Made by a program: the position numbers and the translations under genes
DNA from: Struthidea cinerea
Lineage: Eukaryota; Chordata; Aves; Passeriformes; Corcoracidae
Direction of reading: 5' to 3'
DNA: 64,000 nucleotides
Assembly: GCA_013397865.1 (NCBI GenBank)
Contig: VZTI01003644.1
Span: forward strand, 1 to 64,000
The notes under the pieces: generated by a model
What the model saw: the letters and a program-made list of their open reading frames with translations, nothing else
Databases searched by the model: none
Told to the model about the DNA's origin: nothing
Part shown: piece by piece, positions 49,027-62,263 of the stretch
How the letters are laid out: each line of letters opens with the position of its first letter
Position numbering within the stretch: the stretch's first letter is position 1

Positions 49027-51184
49027 ATAAAATAATAGTGGTTTTTATATTTATCCGTCTCTGAAAACTGTTATTAGCCATTTTTTGTTGTAAGTGTCAT
49101 GCATTGGAAGAAGTTGTAACAAGTGGATTTGTTTTACAAATAGTAGCATAAATATGACCTTATTTATCATATTTGTTAATTGGCATTATGAAATGCAAAA
49201 ATGACACAGCTGTCCACATATCATCAGAGAATTTAGCTCATTTGTATATTTAATCAGACTTGACATCAGTTTTCTGTAAACAATGCTGTTTTTTAATGCT
49301 TATTCAGTCAGCACAGTTTTGACATGATAAAAAAGATATCCCCATTCTCCTTAGTTGTTCATTTATTCAGAATAAAAGGAAGCCATTATACAGAAAAAGT
49401 AATTTTCCCTCATCGCTTTTCCAAAGAAATAGGAACTTCATTTGTACACTTATTGAGGGGTTTTACTAGCCTCCTCAGTCTTGCTTTAAACTTAGAGAAT
49501 GCTACAATTTGTTCTACCTTCATATAATATACTGTGCTCAGTAAAAACTATTAAAATTTATGGGCGTCATGAGAGTTGCCTGTGCGTGACGTATGTTTGA
49601 TAGTTGATTATGGTCAGTTTAGTAAGTGAAGGAAAGTGGAGAGAAGAAAAAAGAAGTGATGCAAGAGCCATCATTCATCACCTCCCATAAGCAGACATGC
49701 CCAGCCAGTCTATGAGTAATGGCTATTCTGGAAGACAAAAGGTTTTTTGTTGCTACTCAGTGGTACACGGTGTAGAATATTCCTTTGGCCATTTCAGTTC
49801 AGGTGTCCACTGGCTGGGCATGGGAAGGGTAGCAGAGTGAGAAAAAGAAAAAGCTCTGGCACTGTGAAAACACTGCTCAGCACTAGCCAAAACATTGGTG
49901 CATCATTGACATCGTGTTAGTCATAAATCTGAAACATGGCATTCTATGAGCAACTACGAAGAAGGTTTAATTCCATCCCTGCCAGGGCCAGTATAAGAGT
50001 GTGATTAAAGAACAGGTTCTTTTTAAAATTTAAATACATCTTTGTTTATCTTATTCCTTCTGCTTTGATTAGCTACTTGGAATGCCTTGTTGTTAAGGCT
50101 TCCACTATCCCTTCAGCTCCAGTGAGAGGAGAAGGATTACAGTACAAGCTTCTTTTCCACAGCAGTGGATAGTGTCACATGTTCTGATTATTTTTCTTGC
50201 AGGTACATGACCACCTCTTGGTCCCTGTCCAAATGCTGCGTAACAGTTCTTCATGCATGTTTGACAGAATCAAGAGGTTCATGGTAACCATCTAATTTTC
50301 CCACTGGGCATCTGTCCGTTCTAAGACAAGCCTATGGTTTATAGGGAAGGAATACTAAAGTTAGGAACCTGTTCTATGAATGTGCAGTACTTGGTTGTCA
50401 ATAACGATGAGGGACTAAGGGGGAAATATAGGAAAATTTTATCTTAATCCTGTGCAATTGACGTAATTCTACTTGGGCTTGCTTTACCTTCTTCTGTGTC
50501 TGATTTTATTTTGTTTTGTTTTTAAATTCTGTAATTAAAATGAAGTTGCATTAGAAAATGTAGTCTTTTATAGCAGTGGTCTTCAAATAATATCTGTTAA
50601 TTAAACTTCACCTCACCTAATAAAAGCTTCTGCGCTTATGTAAGAGCATTGTGCAGAGAACAAAATAACCAGCCTTGCAAAAGTTTTTCTCTTGTCTCTT
50701 GGTATTGCTGGGCATGAAAAGACCCCTGTGTTCAGTTTCTCTCTTCTCACTTTGAGAATGTTTGTGAATTCTGTAAATAATGGATGAATAAGCTGCAGGT
50801 TGAACAATAGTTCAGGCTTTTCAGAATAGATTTAAAGCACCTGGTGCTGAAAAAAGTATGAGTACATTGCAGAAGTAGGTGGTGCTTCTACCAGTTGCTT
50901 AAATGATTGTAGCAATATAGTACCAATAATACGTTCTTTCTTCCCCCTTTAATTTTCAGAATACTTTAGAGTGTAGAAAAAAATTACTAAACTGCTGCTT
51001 GTACTTCGCATGTGTTCCAGGGGAGTTGATTTGACAGTTGTGTTTTTACCACCAAGACAAAGCTCCTATGGGAATATGCTGCCACCCATGTCAGGCTGCA
51101 GGATGTGCCTTGCTCTTATACCGGCATGGGCCAGTGGCAGTGAGCACAGCTGTGGGATTGGGTCACAAATGATGTTCCCTGAGG
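49027..51184. other. unique AT-rich sequence
   Basis: No gene or repeat recognised until the CR1 begins. The last 180 bases (51000-51184) may be a diverged upstream part of that CR1, but I cannot align them with confidence. Confidence 0.5.
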
Positions 51185-52124
51185 CACAGTATTAGGGCTA
51201 TTCCTGTTTAATATTTCTATTGATGACCTGCATGAGGGGATCAAGGTCACCCTCAGTTGATAACATCAAGCTGGGCAGGAGTGTTGATCTCCTGAAGGGT
51301 CGGAAGGCTCTGCAAAGGGATCTGGACAGACTGGATCATTGGGCTGACGCCAGTTGTGTGAGGTACAACAAGGTAAAGTGCCAGGTCCTGCATGTGGGTC
51401 ACAGCAGCCCCATGCAGCACTATAGGCTGGGGGCAGAGAGGCTGGAAATCTGCCTGGCAGAAAAGGACCTGGGGGTGCTGGTTGACAGCAGCTGAATGTG
51501 TGCCAACAGGGTGCCCAGGAGCAAAGAAGGCCAGTGGCATCCTGGCCAGAGTCAGAAATAGTGTGCCCAGTAGCACCAGGGCAGGGATTGGCCCCCTGTA
51601 CTGCATACTGGTGAGGCTGCACCTTGAATCCTGTGTCCAGTTCTGGGCTGCTCACTACAGGAAAGACAGTGAGGTGCTGGAGCTGGTCCAGAGAAGGGCA
51701 ATGGAGCTGGCAAAGGGTCTGGCACACAAGTCTGAGGAGGAGAGGCTGAGGGAGCTGGGGATGCTTAGCCTGGAGAAAAGGAGTTGACCTTAATTGCTGT
51801 CGACAGCTCCCTAAAAGGACATTGTAGAGAGTTGGGGTTTAGTCTCTTTTCCCCAAATAAGAAGTGATAGGACCAGAGGAAGTGGTCTCAAGTTGCACCA
51901 AGGAAGGTTTAGATTGGATATTAGGAAAAATTTCTTCGCCGAGAGGTTTGTCAGACATTAGAGCAGGCTGCCTATGCTAGTGCTTGAGTCACTGTGGATG
52001 TGGCACTTAAGGATGTGGTTTAGAGGTGCGTTTGGCAGTGCTGAGCTAATAGTTTGACTCAAGGACCTTAAAAGTCTAGCCCAGCCTGAGATTCACTGAT
52101 TCATTTCTTTGATTCTATGAGTTC
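51185..52124 (+). mobile_element. CR1 LINE fragment with reverse transcriptase C-terminal remnant
   Basis: About 940 bp, 5'-truncated. The first half encodes the C-terminal part of the CR1 ORF2 protein in broken frames: the segment around 51340-51490 reads YNKVKCQVLHVG then EKDLGVLVDSS, a typical CR1 C-terminal block, and a shifted frame resumes at about 51590 with LHLESCVQFWAAHYRKD and ends near SLEKRS at 51787. A stop and a frameshift around 51494-51530 separate them. The 3' untranslated part carries GGATATTAGGAAAAATTTC and GGATGTGGTTTAGAGGTG words and ends in GATTCTATGA-like sequence. The copy is dead; the catalytic reverse transcriptase core and endonuclease lie upstream of the truncation and are absent. 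Confidence 0.92.
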
Positions 52125-53324
52125 CAAAGACAGGCATGGTTTTAGCAGCTGAGCTTTATATTTTGGTGATAACAGTACACTAGTTCCTCTTGATTTTTAT
52201 TTTTTTTTGTTATTCAGCAGTTACATTTGTTATCGCCTAGTGCACATCTGTAAGTTTTGTATTCTTGTACAGAATGTGAGGAAGTTTACAGATTGTTGTT
52301 ACTCTCTTTTAATAGTAAATAAATGAATCTCCTAGGAAAGGAGATGTAGGTAATATGTGGCCACCGCTAGCTGCTCAGAATCTTAGTTATGTGTAAATGT
52401 ACAGCCAGGATAGAAGTTTGTAGGCCTGTTTATAGAGAACTAAATTCTCATCCAAATATTTATGGACTCTTGGATCTGTTAATGCAGAGTTTGAGATAAT
52501 GACTGTAAAATATCTCAGCTCCTTCATGGATGTGTTCAGAAGTGTTCAGTGATAAAGACTTCTGGATAGTTTATAGAGGACAGTTTGAGTGTCAATAAAG
52601 TTTTTATTCATTTGCATCTCTAAGCATTAGATTAGACTGCATGATTACTTTGTTTTATAAAGCTTGCAAAGCCTTTAGACTTAGAGAAGCCTTTGGCTTC
52701 GTTAAGATGGTTTGACGAGATGATGGTGACAGCTTTGCAGCAGGAGAAGTATGGTCTGCATACCTGAGGGGTATATGGTGACAGGCAAAGAAATCTAAGG
52801 GATGTAATGGTGTCTGGGCCAAAGCTGTCTTAAACCTAATAGCAGATCTCTGACAAAAGAAGATCCTTCAGGGAAGAATGTGAAAGGAGGACAGATAGAG
52901 ATAAATCCTTCTCCTAATAAATATATCCAACTTCTCCCAACCTGTCTTTGGATGGTAGCCTGTATATGAGCATATGGGTGCAGTGAATGGTATTTTAGAG
53001 AAGCAAGCAAAACCCAATTTCACATTCTAGTTTGCACTGAGATAGTGAAATTGTGCCAGGGGACTAAAAGCATAATAAGTAAAGTGCTTGGGGTGCAGAC
53101 CATCCCACTTCCAAAACTGCTGTTCTAGAGGTTCTGAGTGCACTTCAGTTGAGATTTTGTCTGTATGGCTGCAGCTGTGCACTGTTCCTGTTACATTGGC
53201 TGAGAAAAGGCTACTGTATATGTCTTGAATATATTAATTCAAAATGCAGATAAGACAGGTCATTAATTTAGAATTTTGCATACGAAAAAATCTATGGAAG
53301 GAAATTACTTCTATTTTTCCCAGA
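52125..53324. other. unique sequence between CR1 copies
   Basis: AT-rich DNA with no repeat or gene I can name. Confidence 0.5.
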
Positions 53325-53898
53325 AAGTTGAGGGAGGTGATTCTGCCTTTCTACTCTAGTCCGGTGAGATCCCACCCGGAATTCTGCATCCAGGTCAGGA
53401 CCTCAGCACAAGAAAGATGTGGACCCATTACAGTGGGTCCAGAGGAAGGCCATGAAGTTGATCAGAGAGCTGGAACAACTCTCTTTGAAGATAGGCTGAG
53501 AGCCAGGATTGTTGAATCCGGAGAAGAGAAGGCTTCAGAGAAACCTGATTGCAGCTTTCCAGTACCTTAACAGGGCTTATTAAGTGGAGGGAGAAGGACT
53601 TCTTATAGGAGCAAATAGTACCAGGACAAGGGACAATGATTTTAAATTGAAAGAGGGTAGGTGGTCTAGATTAGATGTTAGGAAGAAATTCTTTACTGTG
53701 AGGCTGGTGTGGCACTGGAACTGGTTGTCCAGACAAGTTGTGGCTGCCCCATCCCTGGCAACATTCAAGGCCAGATTGGACAGAGCCTTGAGCAGTCTGA
53801 TTTAGTGAGTGGCATCCCTGCCACTGGTATGAGAGTTGAAACTAAAGGATCTTTAAGGTCCCTTCCAACCCAAACACTTCTAAGATTCTATGATTCTC
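53325..53898 (+). mobile_element. CR1 LINE fragment, second subfamily
   Basis: About 575 bp, 5'-truncated. It begins GAGGGAGGTGATTCTGCC and ends CTTTAAGGTCCCTTCCAACC then AAGATTCTATGATTCT. Its 3' part (GGCACTGGAACTGGTTG, CCCCATCCCTGGCAACATTC) differs from the 46.8- and 51.2-kb copies, which carry GGACATGGTTTAG-type ends, so it belongs to another CR1 subfamily. Remnants of the ORF2 C-terminus are present in disrupted frames. Confidence 0.92.
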
Positions 53899-55307
53899 CA
53901 GTGAATTCTGCATATTCCTGATGTAGAATGAGAGCCACTGTTTAAGCATTTTCTAGATATGCTGCTCTATGGTTTCATTTTGCCCTTAGTTTCCAGGAAG
54001 AAACATTAAATGCAAATCATTTTTCTTTATTTGCAATAGGTCAAACTAATTTAGCTAAAGTTCACACCTATCTGCATAGATTATTGTAAACACAATAAAA
54101 TTCAAAGGTCATTTCTGTGACTGAAAGAGGATCAAAGGTGCTTTCTGTGCTATTTTGATCCACTTCAGAGCATTGTAATTAGTTTAGTAAAGGGTGAAAG
54201 TCCAAGGCTTTCCCTTGCCATTTTCCTTTAGATAACTCTATTAACTATTCACTGGTCTGGCATTATAACATGTTCAATGGTGAATGAAGGAGAATCAGTC
54301 AAGGGGAACTTAGTTAGAGCATAAGAGCTCCTGATGTATGCTGATTTTGTTGATATGTTTCATCAGTTGAACAGTAGCAGCTTAGAAAGCAGAAGTCAAT
54401 CTCACCCTGATAATGAAATCTTAATACTTACAGCCCATTAGAAAAGTAAATGCTGATCTTCAAAGTCAGGTTGCAAAAGCACTGTGCATTACATAGTTTC
54501 AAATATAATCCTGAATAGCAGACCCGTATGTTTGCTCTTACCTGTTTCCTGGTGCTTAAGGAGGAACATGCCTTGCTTGCTTCTGCAAAATGCTGATATT
54601 GCTACATTTTCCTTTTACCTAACAATCGGAATATTTGCTATGGAGCTGGTCTAGACCAACTGGGCCCCTTTGGAGCAATGTAAGTGGAGGCTGTTAGGAC
54701 ATAGCACTTCTCTTAGGCTTAAGAAGTGAATACACTTGTGAATTGTGAATACATTTAACTTAACTACCTACAGGTAATGATCTCTTCAGAAAATGTTGTC
54801 AGTACAGATGGCAAGAAAAGCCTATCCAAGATTCACTGATCAATAGATTGAAAATATAATGAATGAAGATGGCTTGTTGATGTCATGTATAATGCAAATT
54901 GTTTATCCTCTCATGAACCAATGAGTTGCTCTCCAGTTATCGGAAAGGGTGTTTAACTCTTGTTTTTATAATATGAACTTGCAGTATTTTTTTTTATATT
55001 GCACAGTTAGATCAATTCAAATAATTAAAATGTGCTGCAGAGAGAAGAGTTACAGAGAAATACTTAGGTTGTTTCTCTTTTTTATTCAGCTTTTAGTTGG
55101 TACAGTGACCTCTGGCTTTGACTTAATTGTCGTGATGTGCACAAAGCTGCTGAGCTCTGGTAGATGATCAGAACCACGGAATCAGAGAATGCTGCAGTAT
55201 TTTGGTTGAGACCAGCTAGGTTTGCACTAATTGTAAGATTTGTCAATATTCTGCTCAAAAGAAAAGGTTTGTATAATTTGGTTTGATTGTGCTACAGTTA
55301 CTCTATA
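53899..55307. other. unique AT-rich sequence
   Basis: No gene seen. A short stretch at about 55173-55220 (CACGGAATCAGAGAATG, then GGTTGAGACC) may be an extremely worn CR1 tail in minus orientation. Confidence 0.45.
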
Positions 55308-55860
55308 GATTCATAGAATTATGGAGCAGCTTGGATTGGACGGGGCCTTAAAAATCATTTAGTTCAACCCACCCGCCATGGGCAGGGATGCCTTCCACTA
55401 GATTAGGTTGCTTAGAGCTCCATGCAGCCAGGCCTTGAGCACTTCCAGGGTTTGGGCATCCATAACTTCTCTGGGCAACCTGTTCCAGTGCTTCTTTGCC
55501 TGCATAGTAAAGAATTTCTTTCTAATATCTAATTTAAACCTACTTGGTTTCTGTTTGAAGCCATAGCCCCTTGTCCTGTCACTACATGGCTTGTCCCCAG
55601 TCCCTCTCCTATCTTTCCTGTAAGTTTCCGTCAGCTACTGGAAGGCCACAATTAAGTTACCCTGAAATCTTCTCTTTTCTAAAGTGAAGATTTTCTAAGT
55701 GAAGAAGAGAAAACCCAGTTTTCTCAGCCTTTCCTCACGAAATGCTTCATCCCTCTGATCAGCTTGGGGCTGATCCTCTGGACTTGCTTCAACAGTTTGA
55801 TATCTTTCATGTGTTGGGAACCCCAGAGCTGGATGCACTACCCAAAATACCATCTTATCT
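55308..55860 (-). mobile_element. CR1 LINE fragment, minus orientation
   Basis: On the + strand it opens GATTCATAGAATTATGGAG and continues through reversed CR1 words: GGGCAGGGATGCCTTCCAC, CTGGGCAACCTGTTCCAGTG, GAATTTCTTTCTAATATCTA, and CTTGTCCTGTCACTACA, ending near CCAGAGCTGGATGCACTACC. About 550 bp. It is of the CCTTCCAACC type like the copy at 53.3 kb but inverted relative to it, so the two could pair or recombine as an inverted repeat. Confidence 0.92.
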
Positions 55861-55924
55861 TTCCAAAGTTAACATAATTACAGCCATGGACGTATATAAG
55901 GCCAAGGCACTCTCCTAGATCCAC

Positions 55925-56010
55925 CTCCCCTCCCACCCCCCAAAAAACCCAAACTCCCAAACAACAAACCCAAACACCCAATCAAACAACAACAAAACCA
56001 AAATCTCAAA
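55925..56010 (+). repeat. A/C-rich low-complexity stretch
   Basis: CCCAAA, AACAAC and CCCAAACACC units with almost no G or T, close to the left-pointing CR1. Confidence 0.8.
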
Positions 56011-56726
56011 CACTGTCTGGAGTGAAAGAAAAACTATCTTTTAATTAAAGCCGTGAAACTTCCAAGTTTATCTAACTTTCTCCTGAAAGATTTTGACTAT
56101 GCATTCATATGCAAATTAATAAGGAAATTTCAGTCCTGATGTAGAAAGATTGTTTCAGCATGTAACTCCTCCAACTAATAAAATACCATTCTGAAATTAT
56201 CCAGTTGAACTCACTAAGTCTAGTGCAAAGAAGCTAACAGTGTTTCCATGGAAAAACACAGCTCCATCAATAAGGTTTCTAAGCTTTATGGTACTCCCCA
56301 AAAGGGAATTACATCCTGAACGGATGAGGCAATTAATCTCTGTTTCCATCTCTTCACTTGGAGACTTCTGACTGCAGTGAACAAAGCCCTTTAAAAGCAA
56401 TAAAAAAAGGGTTGCTCCCTGACTGCTCCTACAGAAATTTATAGGATATTGTTCACACAAAGACATTTCCCAGTGGAATGTCTCTTTTCACTGGTAGACT
56501 TTAGAAATTGCATGAACTGCAAAGAAAGCACCTACATATCTGAACGGAGGGTGTTAGTATCTTGCAAGAATGGGATGTGAGATACTGCATTATATTTGGA
56601 TTATTAGACAAGCCAGATCCTGAAAACATTTAATGAGTATCCTAGTAAATGTGACAGCTCAACAACAGCAGTATTTGATTTCACATTAATTTATCTCTCG
56701 TGAAGAACAGATATATTGTTTTTCAG

Positions 56727-57002
56727 ACACATCTGTATTCCTCGAAGAAAACCAATTCAAGTTGAAAGAAAGTTTGACTGCCACGAAGAAGATCATTAGG
56801 TGTGATAAATGCGTCTGTGAATGATCTTAGTGTTCCTGCTGTAAGAGAAGAATTTCAGGAAAGACTGAAAAAAGGAAAAGTTTTCAGGTCTGAAAAGTTT
56901 CTTGTTGGCAATATTAGTGCCAACCATCATGTCTCAGAGCTTTCACCGGAAAAACTGGAAATTATTTCCTCTGATGATGTATACCTGTCTCTTCGCAAGT
57001 AA
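56727..57002 (+). pseudogene. exon-like fragment, possibly decayed; unknown protein
   Basis: I do not recognise the protein. A frame from about 56778 to the TAA at 57000-57002 encodes a hydrophilic stretch that reads like real protein (SVNDLSVPAVREEFQERLKK and SPEKLEIISSDDVYLSLR). Upstream, the same frame is closed by TGA at 56775-56777, but a neighbouring frame is open from 56729 to about 56816 (TSVFLEENQFKLKESLTATK and onward) and gives similar protein-like composition, as if one base had been gained or lost between. A convincing splice acceptor (TTGTTTTTCAG, ending 56726) precedes it, and CAA-GTAAAA at about 56996-57004 could be a donor. This fits a single internal exon of about 270 bases with one frameshift. 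No neighbouring exon was identified. Confidence 0.35.
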
Positions 57003-60000
57003 AATGGTCAAATGGATTATGATGTGATTAAAAGTAAATGCTTACTTTAATCAGCATTAATTTGCAGGACAGAATCCTATATAGTGTAGGTAGATCAAAC
57101 TTTATTGGAGTAGTTTGCATGTAGAACGTACTTGTCCTATAGCTGTGTTTAAATCAGCAGGTTAAAGTTTCTTCTGAACATTAAAAGAAGAAGTTAAGGT
57201 ATCCTGTATTTTATATTTATTTATGTTTTGTTCCCTGATGGGCGAGCTCCAGATAGTTTTGTGGAGCCTGAGTTACCGTAGGACTCTTCTGTGCTGTACT
57301 GCTGGGAAAGAATCTATCATGAACATTATCTGGATGTTAGTTGGGTCACAGGTGGAGAAGAACAATGTTCTCAGTTAATGGGTAGTGTTTCCTATAACAC
57401 CAATGGAATTTAACTAATCTGAGTTACACCAGTGATACCAAATGCAAAAATAAATAAATGGAATTACTTCAACTGATGCTCAAAATGCAAAATTTGAATC
57501 GATTTGCAGTCTTTTCACTCACAGCTTATGAAAAACTTCCATATTTTAGTAGTATTCAGTAATCTGTATTATTTTAAAGTTCTCTGGCTCTGTTGCTGCT
57601 TCGTTCTTATATTGTTCATCCTTTAACCTAAGAAACATACAAAAACATCACGTCCTCTAATTATAATTTTGAGGATAGCCTGGTTAGTGACATGTTTCAG
57701 TCAATTTATCTGGGTGGTTGACCCATATCTGTAGAATTTGCTCCAATTCACAGGATCCTAGTTAATAAACTAATTGTAAGGGATTTAATAAGGAAAACTG
57801 TGTACATTTTGTGGTTATGGAATTCAAGTTAGATTGGAGAAGCCCTCCGATTTTTTTTTTCTTTTCAATGAACATCTTGAAAGCCTTATGTTCATTCATG
57901 TATATTAGAAAATGATTGATAGAGGAATTATGTAAACTGAAAGACTGAATACAAATATATTTAGACACTGTGCTCAGTGTACATTATGACTTTTTGAAAT
58001 GTTCCTACAAGCAACTGGGACTCATAATAATCTATTGCTTCAATGTAGGTACATGGCTGGTGCCTTATAAGAATGTAGATGCACCTCCTCCAAACACGTC
58101 AGACATGGATGTAACTTGCCTGAATCTATGAGCCTTGTGCAATTTGTCTGCTTTCTTCTGTAAAAAAAGATCCTCCTTGATTGCAAAGTAGCAGTCTGAC
58201 AGTCACTGCTTTCTCAAATTTGTGTAGCAGAGATTTCTCCAGCTCAGTCCTTTAACAATTAATTTATTGCCTGCTTTTGGCCTCAGTCAAACAGCAAGAC
58301 AACGCTGAACCTGGCAGGAGTCATATATAGTATATTGTCCTTGGTAAATACAGAGAAGACAGTTTCCTAGAGGGTTTTTACTGCTTCTAAATTATATCAA
58401 TCTAAAATGGTCTTCTGTGTAATCAGTCTTTGTAGGAAGTCTCTCCTGGAAACTTCATATATTACTTATGTCAGAAATCTGAATGCATATTCATGATTAT
58501 TCAATTACTCTGCTTTGAACTGAAATAGCGTTAGTGACGGTATTTCTGTCAGAAACCTGCTCAAGCACCAAATTTTGTTGCAGTTCCTCAAAAAAAAAAA
58601 AAAATCAAACAAAATACAAAAGCCCAACCACTTAAAAAACTCCATAAAAAATTAGGAAACAATCCTGACCTTCCTACAAAAATCAAGTAGTAGAGATGAC
58701 TCAGCCCCCTTAAAAATTCTTTTAAAGATATTAGTATTGAAAATAGAGGTAACTTTTTTTGATTCAACCATTATTCAAGTTGCTATTTTCTTTCCTTCTG
58801 ATATGAGTACAGTTTTCAGTTTAATATTATTCTCTGTATTTAAGACCCTTAACTCATTAAAACAAACACTTCTAAAACTGCATTACTAGCAAAGAGTGAA
58901 TGCCAAAAAAATTTGAAATCTGCAGCATCCTGGTGCAAAAGGATTTCCTATACATTTGGATCATAGCTTATGAATGAAGGTGTTCTGAGCTGATTTACAC
59001 CCACTTTGAAGAACAGAGGTCAAGTGAATACCTTGAGCCCTACAGGGGACCTAGTGGATGCCAAAGGCTCCCTCTCTGTCTCAGCAAAATCTCACCAATT
59101 CCGTACAGCTCCTATCGTGACAGCTGGCTTTGCATCAGAGGCCAGTTATTATTCCAAACAAAGCCTGGCAATCCTAATGTGGGTGATTATTGCTATTTTT
59201 TTAAATCAGATGTAGGGGTATACAGGAACATAGTACCTGAGGTTGAGTTTCACAGTGCATGCCAGAGTGCATGTCACGGGTATGAGAAATCATCCAGCCT
59301 GCACACATTTTATTTATGGACAGGCACATTTCCTCTGGGTGACAGGAAACCTGGGAAATTTTGCTCCCAAATGAATTGGTTTGGATTGGCTTGTATTCAA
59401 AATGATCAGCCTTTCTGTTTGAAATAACAGCAGATTTCTGAAATATATAGCAGACATCCGAATACATAGGAAAGGCTGTGTTAAAGGAATTCAAGATAAC
59501 AGAAATTAGCCTTCAAATGTTAGGAATTACTGTCAGCTTTATTGAATGGTTTCCTTCACACTTAAATTAAGTGCATTGCAATAGGGTATGTTCATTCTGA
59601 GCAATATTACCCTCATAATACTTTCTATCTAGAGTTGGAGTATTTCGCTGAAGAGGTGTGTGGTTGTCTCCTTATGTGGACAACTTGCAGAAGGGAATTT
59701 GCAAAAGAGGTTTGTCTAACAGTTATGGAATGCAGTGGGTGCTCACACTGAGGAGTATAAAATTATTTAGTTTTCAATCCTGCAAGGCTTGCAGTTTAAA
59801 AATTATGATTAATGCAGAGAACGAGTTTTGAATCTTGGGTCATATCAAGACCAAGTTTCAAGAGACTAAATCACATATGCAGCCTTGAGACTGACTCATC
59901 TTAAATGAGAATAATCATTGCTTTCCTCAAAAAGCAAGCTAAGTATAATTTCTTTCACCTGTGAAGTTATAGGAAAATCTTTCAGTCAGTGAAAGCAGAA

Positions 60001-62263
60001 AGGAGAAAATACCTAATTTTCAAGAAGAATTATCACAAGTATATAATTACCTGGTGCTGGAAGCTGAAAAGTGGCTTTTTGGCTAAATATTGCAGATCTT
60101 ATATTAGGCTGGGAACATTATTTTGGGTCTTTTGATGCAGTTTTAAAGCTATTATGTGTACTTTTTGGATTTTTTTCTTTTTTTTTTTTCCCTCCTCCTA
60201 ATACAATGGGCAATTTGGAAGACCCCTTTAATTATTTTGGCATGTTAGGAGAGAGGTTACAGACAACTGGTGTAACAGTAGGGGTTTTTTTTCAGTTTGC
60301 ACATTTTGTACCTATATGCACTAAGTAAGAAATCTTTAGAAAAGATGGAAGCAGTTAGTTCCAGGAAGTACCAAATGAGATATGTTCACATCTGGACACT
60401 GCTTATGCAAGGCAGAGGCGGCCGGTGCTCAGCATGGGTGTGCAGCTTGTCTGGGAAGCACTGGGAATGCCCGCCCCTGCAACACATCAAATCTGCTACA
60501 GACTCAGCCTGGCATGTGTCAGGGTTCCAAGTGAGATATGCAGCCAATGAAAAGGAGCTGCTGCGCCTGAGAACTCTGGTCATCAAAGTCTTCAGACTTG
60601 ACAGCGTAGACAAAGCTTACAAATGAAAGAAAACTCCTGGGGAAAGACTTGATCTGCAGGAGCTACTTTTGGAATAATCCTATAGCAAGTGGGATATGTC
60701 CCAACAGAGAAACTATGTGAGAGAAAGCAATTAAAACTGGAACTAATCAAATACAATGCCAGTTGGTGCAACAAGTAATAATTTGATATTTACAATCTGT
60801 TCTGGTGGTGTAAAACTCACCAGGGAGCTGATATGGAGTGCATGATATTTTCTGTAGCAGAGCCCAAGTAAAATGATGGTACTGATTTTAATTTGTAGGG
60901 CTGAGCCTGCTTTCCTGGGGGTATTGACCCTCTGCTATAGCCTTCTCTTCCATGCTTCAACTTTACAACATTTATAATGAAGCACCACAGGGAGTAGTTT
61001 GCTCCTTTTCAGCTTTTTCCTAGGTGGCAAGACCACTGTCATCTGTCAGTACAGTGGAGAGAAGATGATGAAATTTAAATAGCTTAAAATTTACAATTTT
61101 ACTTGCATCTGTCTTCCATTGTATTTTCCAAGCAGGTATGTCTCTTTCCAAGCTGGATAAAGTCTGAGTAAAATATATTTATGAAAATGTGGTTTTAAAT
61201 ATGATTTTTGTCTGAAGCGAATTTAATAGAACACCCTAATTTTGTAGAAGCTGGTTTTGTCATTACTGCTGCTCTTTAGAGGGATAGCCAGTGGTAGCAA
61301 CAGATTAAAATTTTTTCAGTATAAATAACAATATATTGAAATAGCTGATCTAGTAAATTTATTTGCAAAGTTAGATTTTTCCAAGTTCATCTCACATGCA
61401 ACTTCTTAAATAACCTCTTTCTTTTTAAATGCTAATAACTTCTATATTACTGAATTTGAGATAAACCAATTTCTTCACTATTTAAAATGAAAAACGTTGG
61501 TCATTAAGTTCTGCTGTAGGTTGTTGATCAGTTTTCTTCCTCTGGGATCACCATTTTAATAGACCCACTTATATTATGGAACATAATTTAGAAAAGAGAG
61601 AAGATCTTTGCGAATAACTGCTTTGCTTGTTTCTCACTGTGGCTATGAGTTTGCTTGCTTTTGTACTGTCTTAGGAGAAGGGGTGTACACCCAAAACTTC
61701 TCTCTCCCCTAAAGTTCAGCCTCATGATACATGTACAGAATGTCTAAGTGGTGGTCAGGCACTATTGACCAGAAAAGGGTTCAAAGTGGATCTTTTTTGA
61801 ACAAAAAAGGGAAAATGAACATGTAACAGGAAAGCTCTGCCTATTAATTTCATTCTTCAGCACATTGTTTCCTTAATATCTGCTGTTTGCAGTTCAGACT
61901 TAGGTATCCCTGACCTAGTTGCTTGAAATGATACTGAATTGACAGCTTAAATAGTTTGGGAGAAGAGAGCTAATTTAGTATGACAGAACCTTGAGAAATC
62001 TTTGAAAGACTTATGGAAATTCCTACTCAAACTGTCTTGTATGTGGCTTTATGAACTTAAAACTGAAGTTTAATAAAATAATCCCCTAAATAAAAGTGAA
62101 ATTCTGAGTGTGTGAATGTTCTACTTGTTCAGCGAAGGGAAGCAGAGGTAAAAAAATCTCCCAACAATGATGTGTAAAGCAAGAAGTGAATGATTGAAAA
62201 GGAAAATAAACTTCAAGGGATGTACTTAATAAATATTTCACAGAGTAAATGACATATGAAAAG
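57003..62263. other. mostly unique AT-rich sequence
   Basis: No assured gene. Two short coding-like stretches, at about 59006-59215 (+) and 60297-60626 (+), are richer in G and C than the flanks and have mixed residue content, but I see no splice sites, domain or start context that would make them exons. A 15-base A run lies at 58590-58604 and a T-rich run at about 60168-60190. Confidence 0.4.

Noticed and set aside
51253..51727. Minus-strand frames opposite the CR1 at 51.2 kb
   Set aside because: They are antisense to the recognisable plus-strand CR1 ORF2 remnant.
55173..55220. Possible worn CR1 tail, minus orientation
   Set aside because: Only about 20 scattered matches to the tail; too little to annotate as an element.
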